Part shown: piece by piece, positions 38,707 through 47,939 of the stretch
Position numbering within the stretch: the first letter of the stretch is position 1
How the letters are laid out: each line of letters opens with the position of its first letter
Assembly (NCBI GenBank): GCA_016192105.1
Contig: JACPUV010000026.1
Span: forward strand, 1-64,000
DNA from: Sphingobacteriales bacterium
GTDB taxonomy: Bacteria; Bacteroidota; Bacteroidia; Chitinophagales; Chitinophagaceae
DNA length: 64,000 bases
Direction: 5' to 3'
Position numbers and translations under genes: made by a program
Notes under the pieces: generated by a model
The model's database searches: none
What the model was told of the DNA's origin: nothing
What the model saw: the letters and a program-made list of their open reading frames with translations, nothing else

Positions 38707-39897
38707 TTATTTCAGTTTCGCCAGCGCTGCTTTGATCCGCCTCCAGCCTTCCTCAATTTTCTCCATGCTGTTGGCAAAAGAAAAGCGAATGCATTTCGGT
38801 TCGCCGAATGCATCTCCCATTACAGATGATACATGGGCATTGTTAAGCAGGTACATGGAAAGATCAGCCGCATTGGTTACCAGGGTCTCCCCGTCTGTCT
38901 TCCCAAAATAATAACTTATATCCGGGAAAATATAGAAGGCCCCCTCGGGCTCGGAACAGATCACCCCTGGAATATCTTTTATGATCTCCAGCACTTTCTT
39001 ACGGCGACGGGTAAACTCTTCCACCATGTCCATCGAAGGTTTCAGGTCGCTGGTCAGCGCCACCACCGCGGCTTTCTGGGTAATGGAATTGGTACCGCTC
39101 GTAAACTGGCCCTGTACCTTCTCACAGGCTTTCGCCACATCGGCATGGGCGGCAATATAACCCAGCCTCCAGCCGGTCATGGCAAATCCCTTACTCAACC
39201 CGTTTACAATGATCACCCGGTCCTTCAGTTCGGGGAACTGCGCAATGCTCTCGTGCCGGCCCACAAAATTGATATATTCATAGATCTCGTCGGAGATGAT
39301 AAATACCTGCGGATATTTTTTAAATACGCCGGCCAGGGCCTCCAGTTCTTCCCGGCTGTACACTGCTCCGCTGGGATTACAGGGAGAGGAGAACAGGAAT
39401 ACTTTTGTTTTCGGCGTCATGGCGGCTTCCAGCTGCGCTGCATTAATCTTGAATCCCTGCTGCGGCGTACTCTTGATCTCCACCACTTTCCCGCGGGCAA
39501 TTTTCACCAGTTCACTGTACGTTACCCAGTACGGGGTGGGAATGATTACTTCATCGTTATCATCCGTCAGGGCCAGGACGGCATTGGCCAGGCTTTGCTT
39601 GGCGCCCGTGGATACCACGATGTTCTCCGCTTTATATTCGAGTTGATTATCCCTTTTCAGTTTGGTGCAAACGGCTTCGCGCAGATCGGGGTAACCGGGC
39701 ACTGGTGTATAATGGCTCCAGTTGTCCTGAATGGCTTTGATGGCTGCCTGCTTGATATGTTCGGGGGTGTCGAAATCGGGTTCACCAAGACTCAGGTCAA
39801 TCACATCAATGCCCTTTGCCCTGAGTTCGCGGCCCAGTTTGGCCATCTTTAAAGTCTCGGGTTCGTTGAAGCGCTGCAGGAAAGAAGATAATTGCAT
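38707..39897 (-). CDS. Class I/II pyridoxal-phosphate aminotransferase (aspartate type)
   Basis: The 396-residue product is a fold-type I aminotransferase of the aspartate/aromatic group. It has the family marks SLGEPDFDTPEHIKQAA, SSPCNPSGAVYSREEL, and the PLP lysine in NGLSKGFAMTGWRLGY. It is likely to use aspartate or aromatic amino acids with 2-oxoglutarate, but the exact substrate is not certain. Its start codon lies only 3 bp from the heptamer array at 39901, so the usual 5' region is made of repeats. Confidence 0.93.
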   Translation of the reverse strand: MQLSSFLQRFNEPETLKMAKLGRELRAKGIDVIDLSLGEPDFDTPEHIKQAAIKAIQDNWSHYTPVPGYPDLREAVCTKLKRDNQLEYKAENIVVSTGAKQSLANAVLALTDDNDEVIIPTPYWVTYSELVKIARGKVVEIKSTPQQGFKINAAQLEAAMTPKTKVFLFSSPCNPSGAVYSREELEALAGVFKKYPQVFIISDEIYEYINFVGRHESIAQFPELKDRVIIVNGLSKGFAMTGWRLGYIAAHADVAKACEKVQGQFTSGTNSITQKAAVVALTSDLKPSMDMVEEFTRRRKKVLEIIKDIPGVICSEPEGAFYIFPDISYYFGKTDGETLVTNAADLSMYLLNNAHVSSVMGDAFGEPKCIRFSFANSMEKIEEGWRRIKAALAKLK

Positions 39898-39900
39898 ATG

Positions 39901-40033
39901 GGGTTGGGGTTGAGGGTTGAGGGTTGAAAGTTTGGGGTTTAGAGTTGAGGGTTGAGGGTTCGGGGTTGAAAGTTTAGAGTTGAGGGTTTGGGGTTGAAAG
40001 TTTAGTGTTTAGGGTTGAGGGTTGGGGGTTGAG
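39901..40033 (+). repeat. Heptamer array, 19 units, GGTTGAG type
   Basis: The 133 bp divide into 19 units of 7 bp without a slip. The words come from a small set: GGTTGAG, GGTTGAA, AGTTTAG, AGTTGAG, GGTTTGG, GGTTCGG and similar. The array occupies most of the gap between the aminotransferase start (39897) and the stop of the gene at 40103. It resembles telomere-type repeats in letters, but nothing else supports a chromosome end. Confidence 0.92.
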
Positions 40034-40102
40034 GGGAAGCGTATTTCGTACTTCATTTTCATACTTGTTTTTCCGGGCGGTGAAGGTAGCGAATTTCAAT
40101 AC

Positions 40103-41431
40103 TCAATCCCGGTAGGTAAAGAGGAATTGAGCAAAATCAGGCCGGTGCTTCCTAACTCTTGTTCGTTCATACGCGTAAATCACCCGTCCCAGGTTTTTCA
40201 TAAATGGCAAACCCAGCTTTTCATAATTATACTGATCATCGTTGAAGACACCATCCCTGTTGCAACAGATCACCGCGCTGAGCATAAACTCCACCTGGTT
40301 TACCGTATCCATGATATAGGCCGCATCAATCATAAAACCATAAGCGTCTCCTGGTTTATTGAAAATGCGCAGGCCCGGTTGTGTCGCCCCCTTTTCTGCC
40401 CCGTAATAGAGAAACTTCACATAAGTATCCTGGTAGTTCGCCGTGTCATACAGGGGTGAAACGGATTCGGACGGCAGCATGGACATATACCGGCGGATAA
40501 AAGCATAATCCGCGGGACTCAGATTAAAGCGCATGCTGCGGGGCACGGATTCCGGGAAGAGGATACTCTTTACCATACTATTCAGCTCATCAAGGGTAAG
40601 CCGGTTCTTCTTTGAAAAATCAAAGGGTTCATTGACCCGTTGCCCGTCTTTCAGGTATCCCCTGCCCAGCCTGGTGTTTCGTGCTGCATATTGCAGCTGA
40701 CTTCTCTCCGCTGCTTTTTCATAAATAACCCGGCCACCGGTATCCATGAATAGTACAGGGTTGGTAAAGCGGTTTTCTTCTTCCGGCAGGCTGATATCAA
40801 GCCGGTGGAGGATCTGCACATTCCGGTAACCCAAGCGCTGAAGGCTGTTGTTGATGTATTCCTGCCCGAGGAATTCATAGAGCCTGTTAAAAGCATCATT
40901 ATCGCTGACCAGCAATATTTTTTTTATGTAATGCGCAATTGTGGGGCGGCCATCCGGGCTGGAAGGATCATTGCAGACTTCGGTCTGCCGGCCCCCGGCC
41001 GAACCGGTGATCATGGTCGTATTTTTATCGAGCCCCCCTATTTTCAGCTCGTTCAGCCGTTGCAGGGCGAGGATGGCGACGGGGAGCTTGACGGTGGAAG
41101 CCGGGTAGTAATAGCGGCCGGTATCAACGTTAAACCGGTGTTCACGAAAGACCGGTTTCCCCTTTTTCGAGCGGTCGATCCGGGTGTAAATAATCTGGAT
41201 CCCCAGCTCATCCCGGGCCGAAAGCAGCGAATCAAACAGCCCCGGATATTGGTGTAAAATGTTGTAAATTAATGTGTCAGATTTAATTCCCTGAGAAGGT
41301 TCCTGAAACTGCCGGAAATTTGTGAAGCCTGAAAATGGGGCGCCTGCACAGGGCGTTCCGGGCCAGAGAATGCCCCCTGAAAAAAACAACCCTAAAAGAG
41401 CCGGTAAGCCGATAGTCCGGTGCAGGAACAT
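40103..41431 (-). CDS. Class A beta-lactamase-like serine hydrolase
   Basis: The 442-residue product has an N-terminal hydrophobic signal and a class A beta-lactamase-type domain. The motifs are S112-x-x-K115 (YPASTVKLP) and S176-D177-N178 (LLVSDNDAFNRL). The third motif, KTG in true beta-lactamases, appears only as KPG in NKPGDAYG, and no Omega-loop ExxLN was found. It is therefore more likely a peptidase or envelope hydrolase with this fold (beta-lactamase2 domain) than a resistance enzyme. Confidence 0.85.
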   Translation of the reverse strand: MFLHRTIGLPALLGLFFSGGILWPGTPCAGAPFSGFTNFRQFQEPSQGIKSDTLIYNILHQYPGLFDSLLSARDELGIQIIYTRIDRSKKGKPVFREHRFNVDTGRYYYPASTVKLPVAILALQRLNELKIGGLDKNTTMITGSAGGRQTEVCNDPSSPDGRPTIAHYIKKILLVSDNDAFNRLYEFLGQEYINNSLQRLGYRNVQILHRLDISLPEEENRFTNPVLFMDTGGRVIYEKAAERSQLQYAARNTRLGRGYLKDGQRVNEPFDFSKKNRLTLDELNSMVKSILFPESVPRSMRFNLSPADYAFIRRYMSMLPSESVSPLYDTANYQDTYVKFLYYGAEKGATQPGLRIFNKPGDAYGFMIDAAYIMDTVNQVEFMLSAVICCNRDGVFNDDQYNYEKLGLPFMKNLGRVIYAYERTRVRKHRPDFAQFLFTYRD

Positions 41432-41500
41432 AGCACCCTAAAGGTACGGATCGCCGCCTGTTAAGTTTTTAAAAATCAGTCAACAAGAACCCTTTTTTAG

Positions 41501-41533
41501 TTGGCCGGAATTGAACTGAAAAAACTATCTTTG
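41501..41533 (+). promoter_or_regulatory. Promoter of secDF
   Basis: TTG (41501-41503) and TATCTTTG (41526-41533) with a 22-base spacer fit the Flavobacterium-type consensus TTG-N17-23-TAnnTTTG. The transcript would have a leader of about 100 bases. Confidence 0.65.
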
Positions 41534-41641
41534 CCGGCCCGTAACCTGCCCGTGCAGGCCGGGTTATGTTTTAATTATGTAAACCCTTTATCCCAACTGC
41601 ATCAACGATTGTGAGGGGATAAAAAGTAAATCGATCTACGT

Positions 41642-44600
41642 ATGCAACTGAAAGGTTTGGTTCGCTTTTTCACCGTGCTGCTTATTGTGTATTCACTCTA
41701 CCAGTTATCTTTTACCTGGTTTGTACAAAACCACGAAAAGAAACAGAAAGCAAAGGCCAGGGAATATGTAGCGAAAAATTTTCCGACGGCTCTCCAGAAA
41801 TACCCGGGGAATAAAGATTCCCAGGCTGTGTACCAGGAGGAACTGGATAAGATCCGGGACAAGTATGCAGACAGCCTGATCAAAGCTTCCGAAAATACCA
41901 CGCTGACTTATGGCATCAACGGGGCCATGAGTTATAAAAAAGCCAAGGAAGAGGAGCTGAACCTCGGTCTCGACCTGCAGGGTGGTATGAATGTGACCCT
42001 GGAAGTGGAAATGACCGAGCTGTTGAAATCACTGGCCAACAAATCAAGCGATCCGCATTTCCTCGATGCCCTGAAAAACGCGGACAACCGGAAAGAAAAC
42101 AGCGATGCGGACTTTATTACGCTCTTCATCCAGGAATACCGGAAGCTGGTACCCAATACCCCGCTGGCTTCTTTATTTGCCGGCGGCAGCAACAACGCGA
42201 TCGATGTAAGATCCAGCGACAGCAAAACAGAAAGTTATATCCGTGACCAGGCAAAGACTGCCTTCAACCTGACCTTTGACCGGCTGAGAAGCCGTATCGA
42301 CCAGTTTGGGGTGGCCCAGCCTTCCATCAACCCCATTCCCAACCGCGGGCTGATCAATGTGGAACTGCCTGGCATCAAGGATAAGGAAAGGGTCAAAAAA
42401 TTATTACAAAGCACCGCCAACCTCCAGTTCTGGGAAGTATATACCCTGCAGGATAATAACTATGGCAATGGCTGGCAGCGGACTATCAATGCCTTTAATG
42501 CCAAATACGGTGGTGTGGCGGATACCTCGGCAAAAAAAGATACAGCCGCCCCGGTTGCTGATACAAATGCGAAAAAGATTGATACCACCAAAACCCAGGA
42601 TATTAGCCAGCTGGTAGATACCGGGAAGGGGAAAAAAGATACGACGAAGGCAGATATCGCCGGTAAGATCACCATTGACAAATACATCCAGTTCGCCCAG
42701 CCTTTCCGCGATGAGAAAGGAAATGTAAGCTATCCCTCCGCCATTGCTTCAGTAGCCATCCGGGATACAGCGCTGGTGCGTACTTACCTCAACGAGTTCA
42801 AACCGAATTTCCCTTCGGATGTGGTTTTCGCTTATGGTATTCCTGACAAGGACAAAAAAGGTCACCCGGCCTTATTTGTACCCCTGTATGCCCTGAAGAC
42901 TTACAACCGTATTACGGCCAAACTGGAAGGTGATGCGATCTCGGATGCCCGCCAGGACTTTGACCAGTATGGCAAAGTGCAGATTGAAATGACCATGAAG
43001 CCGGGTGGTGCCAGTATCTGGAAGAAAATGACGGAAGAGAATGTGGGCAGACCCATTGCCATCGTGCTGGATAATGTGGTGCAATCCGCTCCCAATGTAA
43101 TCAACCCGATCCCGAATGGTATTTCTTCCATCACCGGAAGCTATACCCAGCAGGAAGCGTCCGATCTCGCCAATATTCTGAAGATCGGTAAGCTCCCCGC
43201 CCCTGCCAAGATCGTGCATGATGAACAAGTAGGTCCCACCCTTGGCGCCAAAGCCATCCAGGGAGGTTCCATGGCGTTTATCATTTCCTTTGTGGTAATC
43301 TTCCTCCTGATGCTGGTGTACTATAATACCAGCGGATGGGTGGCCAATATCGCGCTGATCCTGAACCTGCTCTTTACGGTGGGTATTCTCGCCGGGCTGG
43401 GTGCTACTTTAACAGCGCCCGGTATCGCCGGTCTGGTACTGACCATCGGTATGGCCGTGGACACCAACGTAATTATTTATGAACGGATCAAAGAGGAGTT
43501 AACGAAAGGCAAGGGATATATCCCGGCAATCAACGAAGGGTATAAGCGTTCATTGCCGCCTGTACTGGATGCGCACGTAACGACTTTGTTAACCGCTTTT
43601 ATCCTGTTCTATTTCGGCCTGGGGCCGGTAAAAGGTTTTGCCACCACCCAGATCATCGGTATCCTCTTATCCCTGTTCTGCGGTATCCTGGTGAGCCGCT
43701 GGGTCAGTGATATTTTTACCAATAAGAAAAAACACCTTGAATACTTCACCGGTATTTCCCGCCGTGTTTTCAAACATGCGAAATACAAATTTATCGAATA
43801 CCGGAAGTATGCCTACATGATCTCCATTGTGGTACTGGCCCTCGGTATCGGCTCCTTCTTCAACGGGTTCCGCTACGGAGTTGAATTTGACGGCGGCCGC
43901 AGTTATGTGATCCAGTTTGATAAGAATGTGGATGTAGAACAGGTGCGCCAGTCCCTCGACAAGGCATTTGAAGGAGAGAACAGCATTATCAAAACAATCG
44001 GTGGCAACTCCAAACTGGATATCACCACATCCTACCTGATCAAGGATTCAAGAGCTGTGTCGGATTCCATCGTTTCCACCCGGCTCTATGCGGGTTTGAA
44101 AGGGTTCCTGCCGGCCGGTCTGAATTATGAGCAGTTCAATACCGAAAAATACGTTCAGCAGAGCAAGAAGGTGCTCCCGACCATTTCAGACGACCTGAAA
44201 GCCGGCGCGGTGAAAGCCACCCTCTTCGCGCTGTTAGTGATCTTCCTGTATATCTTCATCCGTTTCCGCGACTGGCGTTATTCACTCGGAACGATCGTGG
44301 CCCTTTTGCACGACGTACTGATAACCCTGATCGTGTTCTCCTTCGCGAAGGATATAGTACCCTTCCCGCTCGAGATCGACCAGCATTTTATCGCGGCGGT
44401 ACTGACGGTGATCGGCTTCTCCATGAACGATACGGTGATCGTGTTTGACCGGATCCGGGAAGACAGCCGCCTGGCGCCAACTACGCCGAAGGGTGAAGTC
44501 ATCAACCGGGCCATTAACGAAACGCTGAGCCGTACAATCATGACCTCGCTGACCGTATTCCTGACCATCCTGATCCTGTTCATCGTAGGCGGTGAGGTCA

Positions 44601-44755
44601 CCAAGGGGTTTGCTTTCGCGATGCTGGTCGGTGTGGTCACCGGTACCTACTCTTCCATCTTTGTGGCAGCACCGATCCTGGTGGACCTCGGAGGTAAGAA
44701 AGCGTTGGGGAAGGCCAGGGCTGAAAAACCGAAACCGGCAGCGGATAAGGCTTAA
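41642..44755 (+). CDS. secDF: Protein translocase SecDF (fused)
   Basis: SecDF uses the proton gradient to pull exported proteins through SecYEG. The 1037-residue product joins SecD and SecF, as in Bacteroidota. SecD motif LGLDLQGGMNVTLEV is at 108-122, and the SecD membrane part (EQVGPTLGAKAIQGG onward) spans about 515-690. SecF follows with FDGGRSYVIQF, and its membrane part contains GFSMNDTVIVFDRIRE. A lysine-, aspartate- and threonine-rich insert (about 293-341) interrupts the periplasmic P1 domain. A terminator follows. Confidence 0.97.
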   Translation: MQLKGLVRFFTVLLIVYSLYQLSFTWFVQNHEKKQKAKAREYVAKNFPTALQKYPGNKDSQAVYQEELDKIRDKYADSLIKASENTTLTYGINGAMSYKKAKEEELNLGLDLQGGMNVTLEVEMTELLKSLANKSSDPHFLDALKNADNRKENSDADFITLFIQEYRKLVPNTPLASLFAGGSNNAIDVRSSDSKTESYIRDQAKTAFNLTFDRLRSRIDQFGVAQPSINPIPNRGLINVELPGIKDKERVKKLLQSTANLQFWEVYTLQDNNYGNGWQRTINAFNAKYGGVADTSAKKDTAAPVADTNAKKIDTTKTQDISQLVDTGKGKKDTTKADIAGKITIDKYIQFAQPFRDEKGNVSYPSAIASVAIRDTALVRTYLNEFKPNFPSDVVFAYGIPDKDKKGHPALFVPLYALKTYNRITAKLEGDAISDARQDFDQYGKVQIEMTMKPGGASIWKKMTEENVGRPIAIVLDNVVQSAPNVINPIPNGISSITGSYTQQEASDLANILKIGKLPAPAKIVHDEQVGPTLGAKAIQGGSMAFIISFVVIFLLMLVYYNTSGWVANIALILNLLFTVGILAGLGATLTAPGIAGLVLTIGMAVDTNVIIYERIKEELTKGKGYIPAINEGYKRSLPPVLDAHVTTLLTAFILFYFGLGPVKGFATTQIIGILLSLFCGILVSRWVSDIFTNKKKHLEYFTGISRRVFKHAKYKFIEYRKYAYMISIVVLALGIGSFFNGFRYGVEFDGGRSYVIQFDKNVDVEQVRQSLDKAFEGENSIIKTIGGNSKLDITTSYLIKDSRAVSDSIVSTRLYAGLKGFLPAGLNYEQFNTEKYVQQSKKVLPTISDDLKAGAVKATLFALLVIFLYIFIRFRDWRYSLGTIVALLHDVLITLIVFSFAKDIVPFPLEIDQHFIAAVLTVIGFSMNDTVIVFDRIREDSRLAPTTPKGEVINRAINETLSRTIMTSLTVFLTILILFIVGGEVTKGFAFAMLVGVVTGTYSSIFVAAPILVDLGGKKALGKARAEKPKPAADKA

Positions 44756-44774
44756 TTAAATCAATTCTGACCAT

Positions 44775-44810
44775 AAAAAAGCTGTCTCACAAAAGAGGCA
44801 GTTTTTTTTT
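44775..44810 (+). terminator. Terminator of secDF
   Basis: Stem CTGTCTC/GAGGCAG (7 bp, one T-G pair) extended by A-T pairs, with nine T, about 25 bases after the stop. Confidence 0.8.
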
Positions 44811-44832
44811 ACTGTTAGGGTAAGGAGTTGTT

Positions 44833-45280
44833 GATTTGACGATTAGCCAATTATTCGATTAGCCGATTAGCCGATTATTCGATTAGCCGATTTGACGATT
44901 GCTTGATTAGCCGATTAGCCGATTAGGCGATGTGCCGATTGGACGATTGATTGATTAGCCGATTGGACGATTGATTGATTAGCCGATTGGACGATGTGCC
45001 GATTGGATGATTAGCCAATTAGCCGATGTGCCGATTGGACGATTAGCCGATTATTCGATTAGCCGATGTGCCGATTGGAGAATTAGCCAATTAGCCGATG
45101 TGCCGATTGGACGATGTGCCGATTGCACGATTGATTGATTAGCCAATTAGACGATTAGCCGATTGGGCGATGTGCCGATTGGACGATTGATTGATTAGCC
45201 GATTATTCGATTAGCCAATTAGCCGATGTGCCGATTGCACGATTATTCGATTAGCCGATTAGGCGATGTGCTGATTAAGC
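44833..45280 (+). repeat. Octamer array, 56 units, GATTAGCC type
   Basis: The 448 bp divide into exactly 56 units of 8 bp with no insertion or deletion. Every unit is GAT or AAT plus five bases. The main words are GATTAGCC, GATGTGCC, GATTGGAC, GATTATTC, GATTGATT and AATTAGCC; rarer ones (GATTTGAC, GATTGCAC, GATTAGGC) differ by one or two bases. GATTAGCC carries TAG on one strand and TAA on the other, so no frame can run through. The array begins 22 bp after the secDF terminator and ends 8 bp from the stop of the Fe-S protein gene. Confidence 0.97.
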
Positions 45281-45288
45281 TGACTGTT

Positions 45289-45633
45289 TTATACGGCGAA
45301 AGAAGTCCCGCAACCGCAGGTCGTGCTGGCATTGGGATTTTTAAAAGTGAATCCCCGGTTATTGAGGCCATCCTGCCAGTCAACGGTCATCCCATAAAGG
45401 TAAATTTCATGTGCCTTGTCCATGATGCAGGGAATGGAATCAATATCAAAATGACGATCGTTTGCCGAAGGCTGATCAAAACCCAGAACATAGGTCATGC
45501 CGGAACAGCCTCCGCCTTTTACGCCGATCCGGAGTTTTTGGGTTTGATCAAAACCAGGGGCCTGCATTAAACGCCTTATTTCCGTCTTTGCTCCTTCGGT
45601 TAACGATACCGGTACTGATACAGTAGATTCCAT
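45289..45633 (-). CDS. A-type iron-sulfur cluster carrier (IscA/ErpA family)
   Basis: A-type proteins pass Fe-S clusters to target enzymes. The 114-residue product has the three conserved cysteines: one in GGGCSGMTY and two in the C-terminal CGCG. It starts with the family pattern VSLTEGAKTEIRRLM. The ATG at 45633 is preferred for length; an ATG seven codons upstream (45654) is also open. A TATTTTTG match lies between these two starts and would only fit the shorter form, but it may be chance within coding sequence. Confidence 0.93.
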   Translation of the reverse strand: MESTVSVPVSLTEGAKTEIRRLMQAPGFDQTQKLRIGVKGGGCSGMTYVLGFDQPSANDRHFDIDSIPCIMDKAHEIYLYGMTVDWQDGLNNRGFTFKNPNASTTCGCGTSFAV

Positions 45634-45756
45634 ACCACAAAAATAATCATTCATTTTTTCCGGGAAAGCCCCGGCATTTCCGAAGAAAGGAAATATCCTG
45701 AGTACAATCAGCCGGGAAGCAGCCGGCCGCCCCGGATAAAGATGGCTGAATCAGCC

Positions 45757-45764
45757 TATTTTTG
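45757..45764 (+). promoter_or_regulatory. Promoter -7 element before the 45787 gene
   Basis: TATTTTTG, 22 bases before the ATG at 45787. This element supports that start rather than an ATG further upstream (45742). Confidence 0.55.
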
Positions 45765-45786
45765 CAGGAACATCAAAATCTATTCC

Positions 45787-46290
45787 ATGGACCTTACCAC
45801 CGTTAGCCTTGTCATTTCAATCGTTGCGATCCTCCTTTCCTTTTTTGCAATAGCCCGGCCTTCGGGAAAAGCGCCGGAGCCGGCCCCCAAAGCCTCATTT
45901 GAAAGCATACCCCTCCGCCTCCAGGCTTATGAAAGACTGGTGCTGCTTACAGAGCGGATTTCCCTGCCCGGCCTGATCGGCAGGCTGAACCAGCCCGGGA
46001 TCTCTGCGGCGGAAATGAAAGTGATCCTCACGGAAAATATCAAGCAGGAATTTGATTATAACAGTACCCAGCAGCTTTATGTCAGTCAGTTGAGCTGGGA
46101 CGCGGTGAGAAACCTGAAAGAACAAAACATCATGGTGGTGAACCAGGTGGCAGCCAGTCTCTCCCCGGCCGCATCAGCCGCCGAGCTGAATAAAAAAATA
46201 TTAGAAGTCATGATGTCCCAGCAGAACGGGGCGATCCATGAAATGGTATCGCAGACCCTGAACCATGAAGCCAAAAAGCTGATGCAATAA
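45787..46290 (+). CDS. Hypothetical protein, N-terminal membrane anchor (DUF7935-like)
   Basis: The 167-residue product has one hydrophobic segment at about residues 5-22 and then a helical soluble part with [19 protein letters not shown]. This matches, from memory, a Bacteroidota family called DUF7935, but I am not certain. It lies 28 bp before the CoA-mutase gene on the same strand and is probably co-transcribed with it. Its function is unknown. Confidence 0.65.
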   Translation: MDLTTVSLVISIVAILLSFFAIARPSGKAPEPAPKASFESIPLRLQAYERLVLLTERISLPGLIGRLNQPGISAAEMKVILTENIKQEFDYNSTQQLYVSQLSWDAVRNLKEQNIMVVNQVAASLSPAASAAELNKKILEVMMSQQNGAIHEMVSQTLNHEAKKLMQ

Positions 46291-46318
46291 CCGTTTTCCC
46301 AACCCGAAATCTACCTAT

Positions 46319-47878
46319 ATGGATCCGCAAAATAAACAGACTGATTCCGGTATCGAAGTGAAACAACTGTACACCCGGGAAGATCTCCCTCCTGTGACGG
46401 ATGAACGCCCGGGCTCCTACCCTTTTACCCGCGGAGTACAGGCGGATATGTACCGGGGAAAATTATGGACCATGCGGCAATATGCGGGATTCTCCACCGC
46501 CGAAGAAAGTAATAAAAGGTACCATTATTTATTGTCGCAGGGGGTCAGTGGTCTCAGTGTGGCATTTGACTTGCCCACACAGATCGGCTATGACAGTGAC
46601 CATGACCTGGCTGAAGGCGAAGTGGGCAAGGTCGGGGTAGCAATTGATTCGATCGGGGATATGCAAACCCTTTTCAAAGGGATCAGGCTGGATGAGGTGA
46701 GTACCTCCATGACCATCAATGCCACGGGCTTTATCCTGCTTGCCCTCTATGTGGCATTGGCCAAGCAACAGGGAGCGGACCTGAAAAAATTATCCGGTAC
46801 AATCCAGAATGATATATTAAAGGAATACGCCGCGAGGCGAACCTATATCTATCCGCCCAAGCCTTCCATGCGTATCATTACGGATATCTTTGAATGGTGC
46901 AGCCAGGAAGTGCCCAAATGGAATACCATTTCCATTTCCGGTTACCATATCCGGGAAGCCGGCAGCACGGCAGTCCAGGAAATCGCTTTTACCCTGAGCA
47001 ACGGAAAGGCCTATGTGGAAGCCGCCCGAAAAAAAGGACTGGATATAAATGTGTTCGGGAAAAGACTCTCCTTCTTTTTTAATGCACATAATAACCTGTT
47101 TGAAGAAGTGGCCAAGTTCAGGGCTGCCCGCCGCATGTGGGCAACGATCATGAAAGATCTGGGTGCAACAGATCCGAAGGCCATGATGCTCCGCTTTCAT
47201 ACACAAACCGGTGGCAGTACACTGACGGCCCAACAACCCCTGAATAATATTTCAAGGGTCACCATCCAGACGCTGGCCGCCGTTTTGGGCGGCACCCAGT
47301 CGCTCCATACCAATGGCTATGATGAAGCCCTGAGCCTGCCCACAGAAGAAGCCGCCCGGATCGCTCTCCGCACCCAGCAGATCGTGGCATACGAAAGTGG
47401 CGCCGCGGATACCGTGGATCCCCTGGCCGGGTCATATTATATTGAGTCCCTGACCCGGGATGTGGAAGAAGCTGCCTGGAAACTGATCGAAAAGACGGAC
47501 GCCCTGGGAGGCAGTGTGGCGGCCATTGAACAGGGATTTATCCAGGATGAGATTGCCCGCAGTGCTTACGAATACCAGCGGAATATTGAGAATGGTGATA
47601 AGATCATTGTCGGGATGAATAAATTCCAGGGGGAAGAACAGCATTCCACCCCCATCCTGAAGGTGGATGACAGTATCCGGGCTATCCAAACGGAAAAATT
47701 AAAAACCTTACGGAATAACCGGGACCATGCCAAATGTGACCAACTGCTGCAGCTCCTGAGTGATAAAGCCAACAGCGGGGAAAATATCATGCCCGTAGTG
47801 GTGGAAGCGGTGGAGGCGAAATGTACGTTAGGCGAGATCGCGGATACGCTGAGGGAGTTGTATGGGGAGTATAGGTAG
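46319..47878 (+). CDS. Methylmalonyl-CoA mutase family large subunit, no B12 domain
   Basis: The 519-residue product is the TIM-barrel, CoA-binding part of a B12-dependent acyl-CoA mutase (methylmalonyl-CoA mutase alpha/IcmA type). Family marks include [36 protein letters not shown] and [14 protein letters not shown]. The C-terminal cobalamin-binding domain with DxHxxG is absent, so a separate small B12-binding subunit would be needed; none is in the window. The preferred substrate (methylmalonyl-, isobutyryl- or other branched acyl-CoA) cannot be settled here. A heptamer array begins 3 bp after the stop. Confidence 0.93.
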   Translation: MDPQNKQTDSGIEVKQLYTREDLPPVTDERPGSYPFTRGVQADMYRGKLWTMRQYAGFSTAEESNKRYHYLLSQGVSGLSVAFDLPTQIGYDSDHDLAEGEVGKVGVAIDSIGDMQTLFKGIRLDEVSTSMTINATGFILLALYVALAKQQGADLKKLSGTIQNDILKEYAARRTYIYPPKPSMRIITDIFEWCSQEVPKWNTISISGYHIREAGSTAVQEIAFTLSNGKAYVEAARKKGLDINVFGKRLSFFFNAHNNLFEEVAKFRAARRMWATIMKDLGATDPKAMMLRFHTQTGGSTLTAQQPLNNISRVTIQTLAAVLGGTQSLHTNGYDEALSLPTEEAARIALRTQQIVAYESGAADTVDPLAGSYYIESLTRDVEEAAWKLIEKTDALGGSVAAIEQGFIQDEIARSAYEYQRNIENGDKIIVGMNKFQGEEQHSTPILKVDDSIRAIQTEKLKTLRNNRDHAKCDQLLQLLSDKANSGENIMPVVVEAVEAKCTLGEIADTLRELYGEYR

Positions 47879-47880
47879 GG

Positions 47881-47938
47881 GGTTGGGAGTTTAGAGTTGA
47901 GGGTTGAGGGTTGAGGGGTTGGGGGTTGAGGGGTTGAG
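47881..47938 (+). repeat. Heptamer array, 8 units, GGTTGAG type
   Basis: The words GGTTGGG, AGTTTAG, AGTTGAG and GGTTGAG occur in register, with single extra G bases at 47916 and 47931. The same words make up the array at 39901-40033. It fills the whole gap between the mutase stop and the stop of the convergent gene at 47940. Confidence 0.85.
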
Positions 47939-47939
47939 T

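Noticed and set aside
39901..40033. Telomere of a linear replicon
   Set aside because: The words look telomere-like, but the array is internal, short, imperfect and flanked by ordinary genes on both sides.
40103..41431. Calling the serine hydrolase an antibiotic-resistance beta-lactamase
   Set aside because: SxxK and SDN are present, but the KTG motif is KPG and no Omega-loop glutamate motif was found, so resistance cannot be claimed.
44833..45280. CRISPR array or iteron-type replication origin
   Set aside because: There are no 25-40-bp repeats with unique spacers, no cas gene and no rep or DnaA-box pattern; the units are 8 bp without spacers.
45638..45645. Promoter of the A-type Fe-S gene inside its 5' end
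   Set aside because: TATTTTTG lies only 4 bases before the preferred start and inside the longer coding frame, so it is probably chance.
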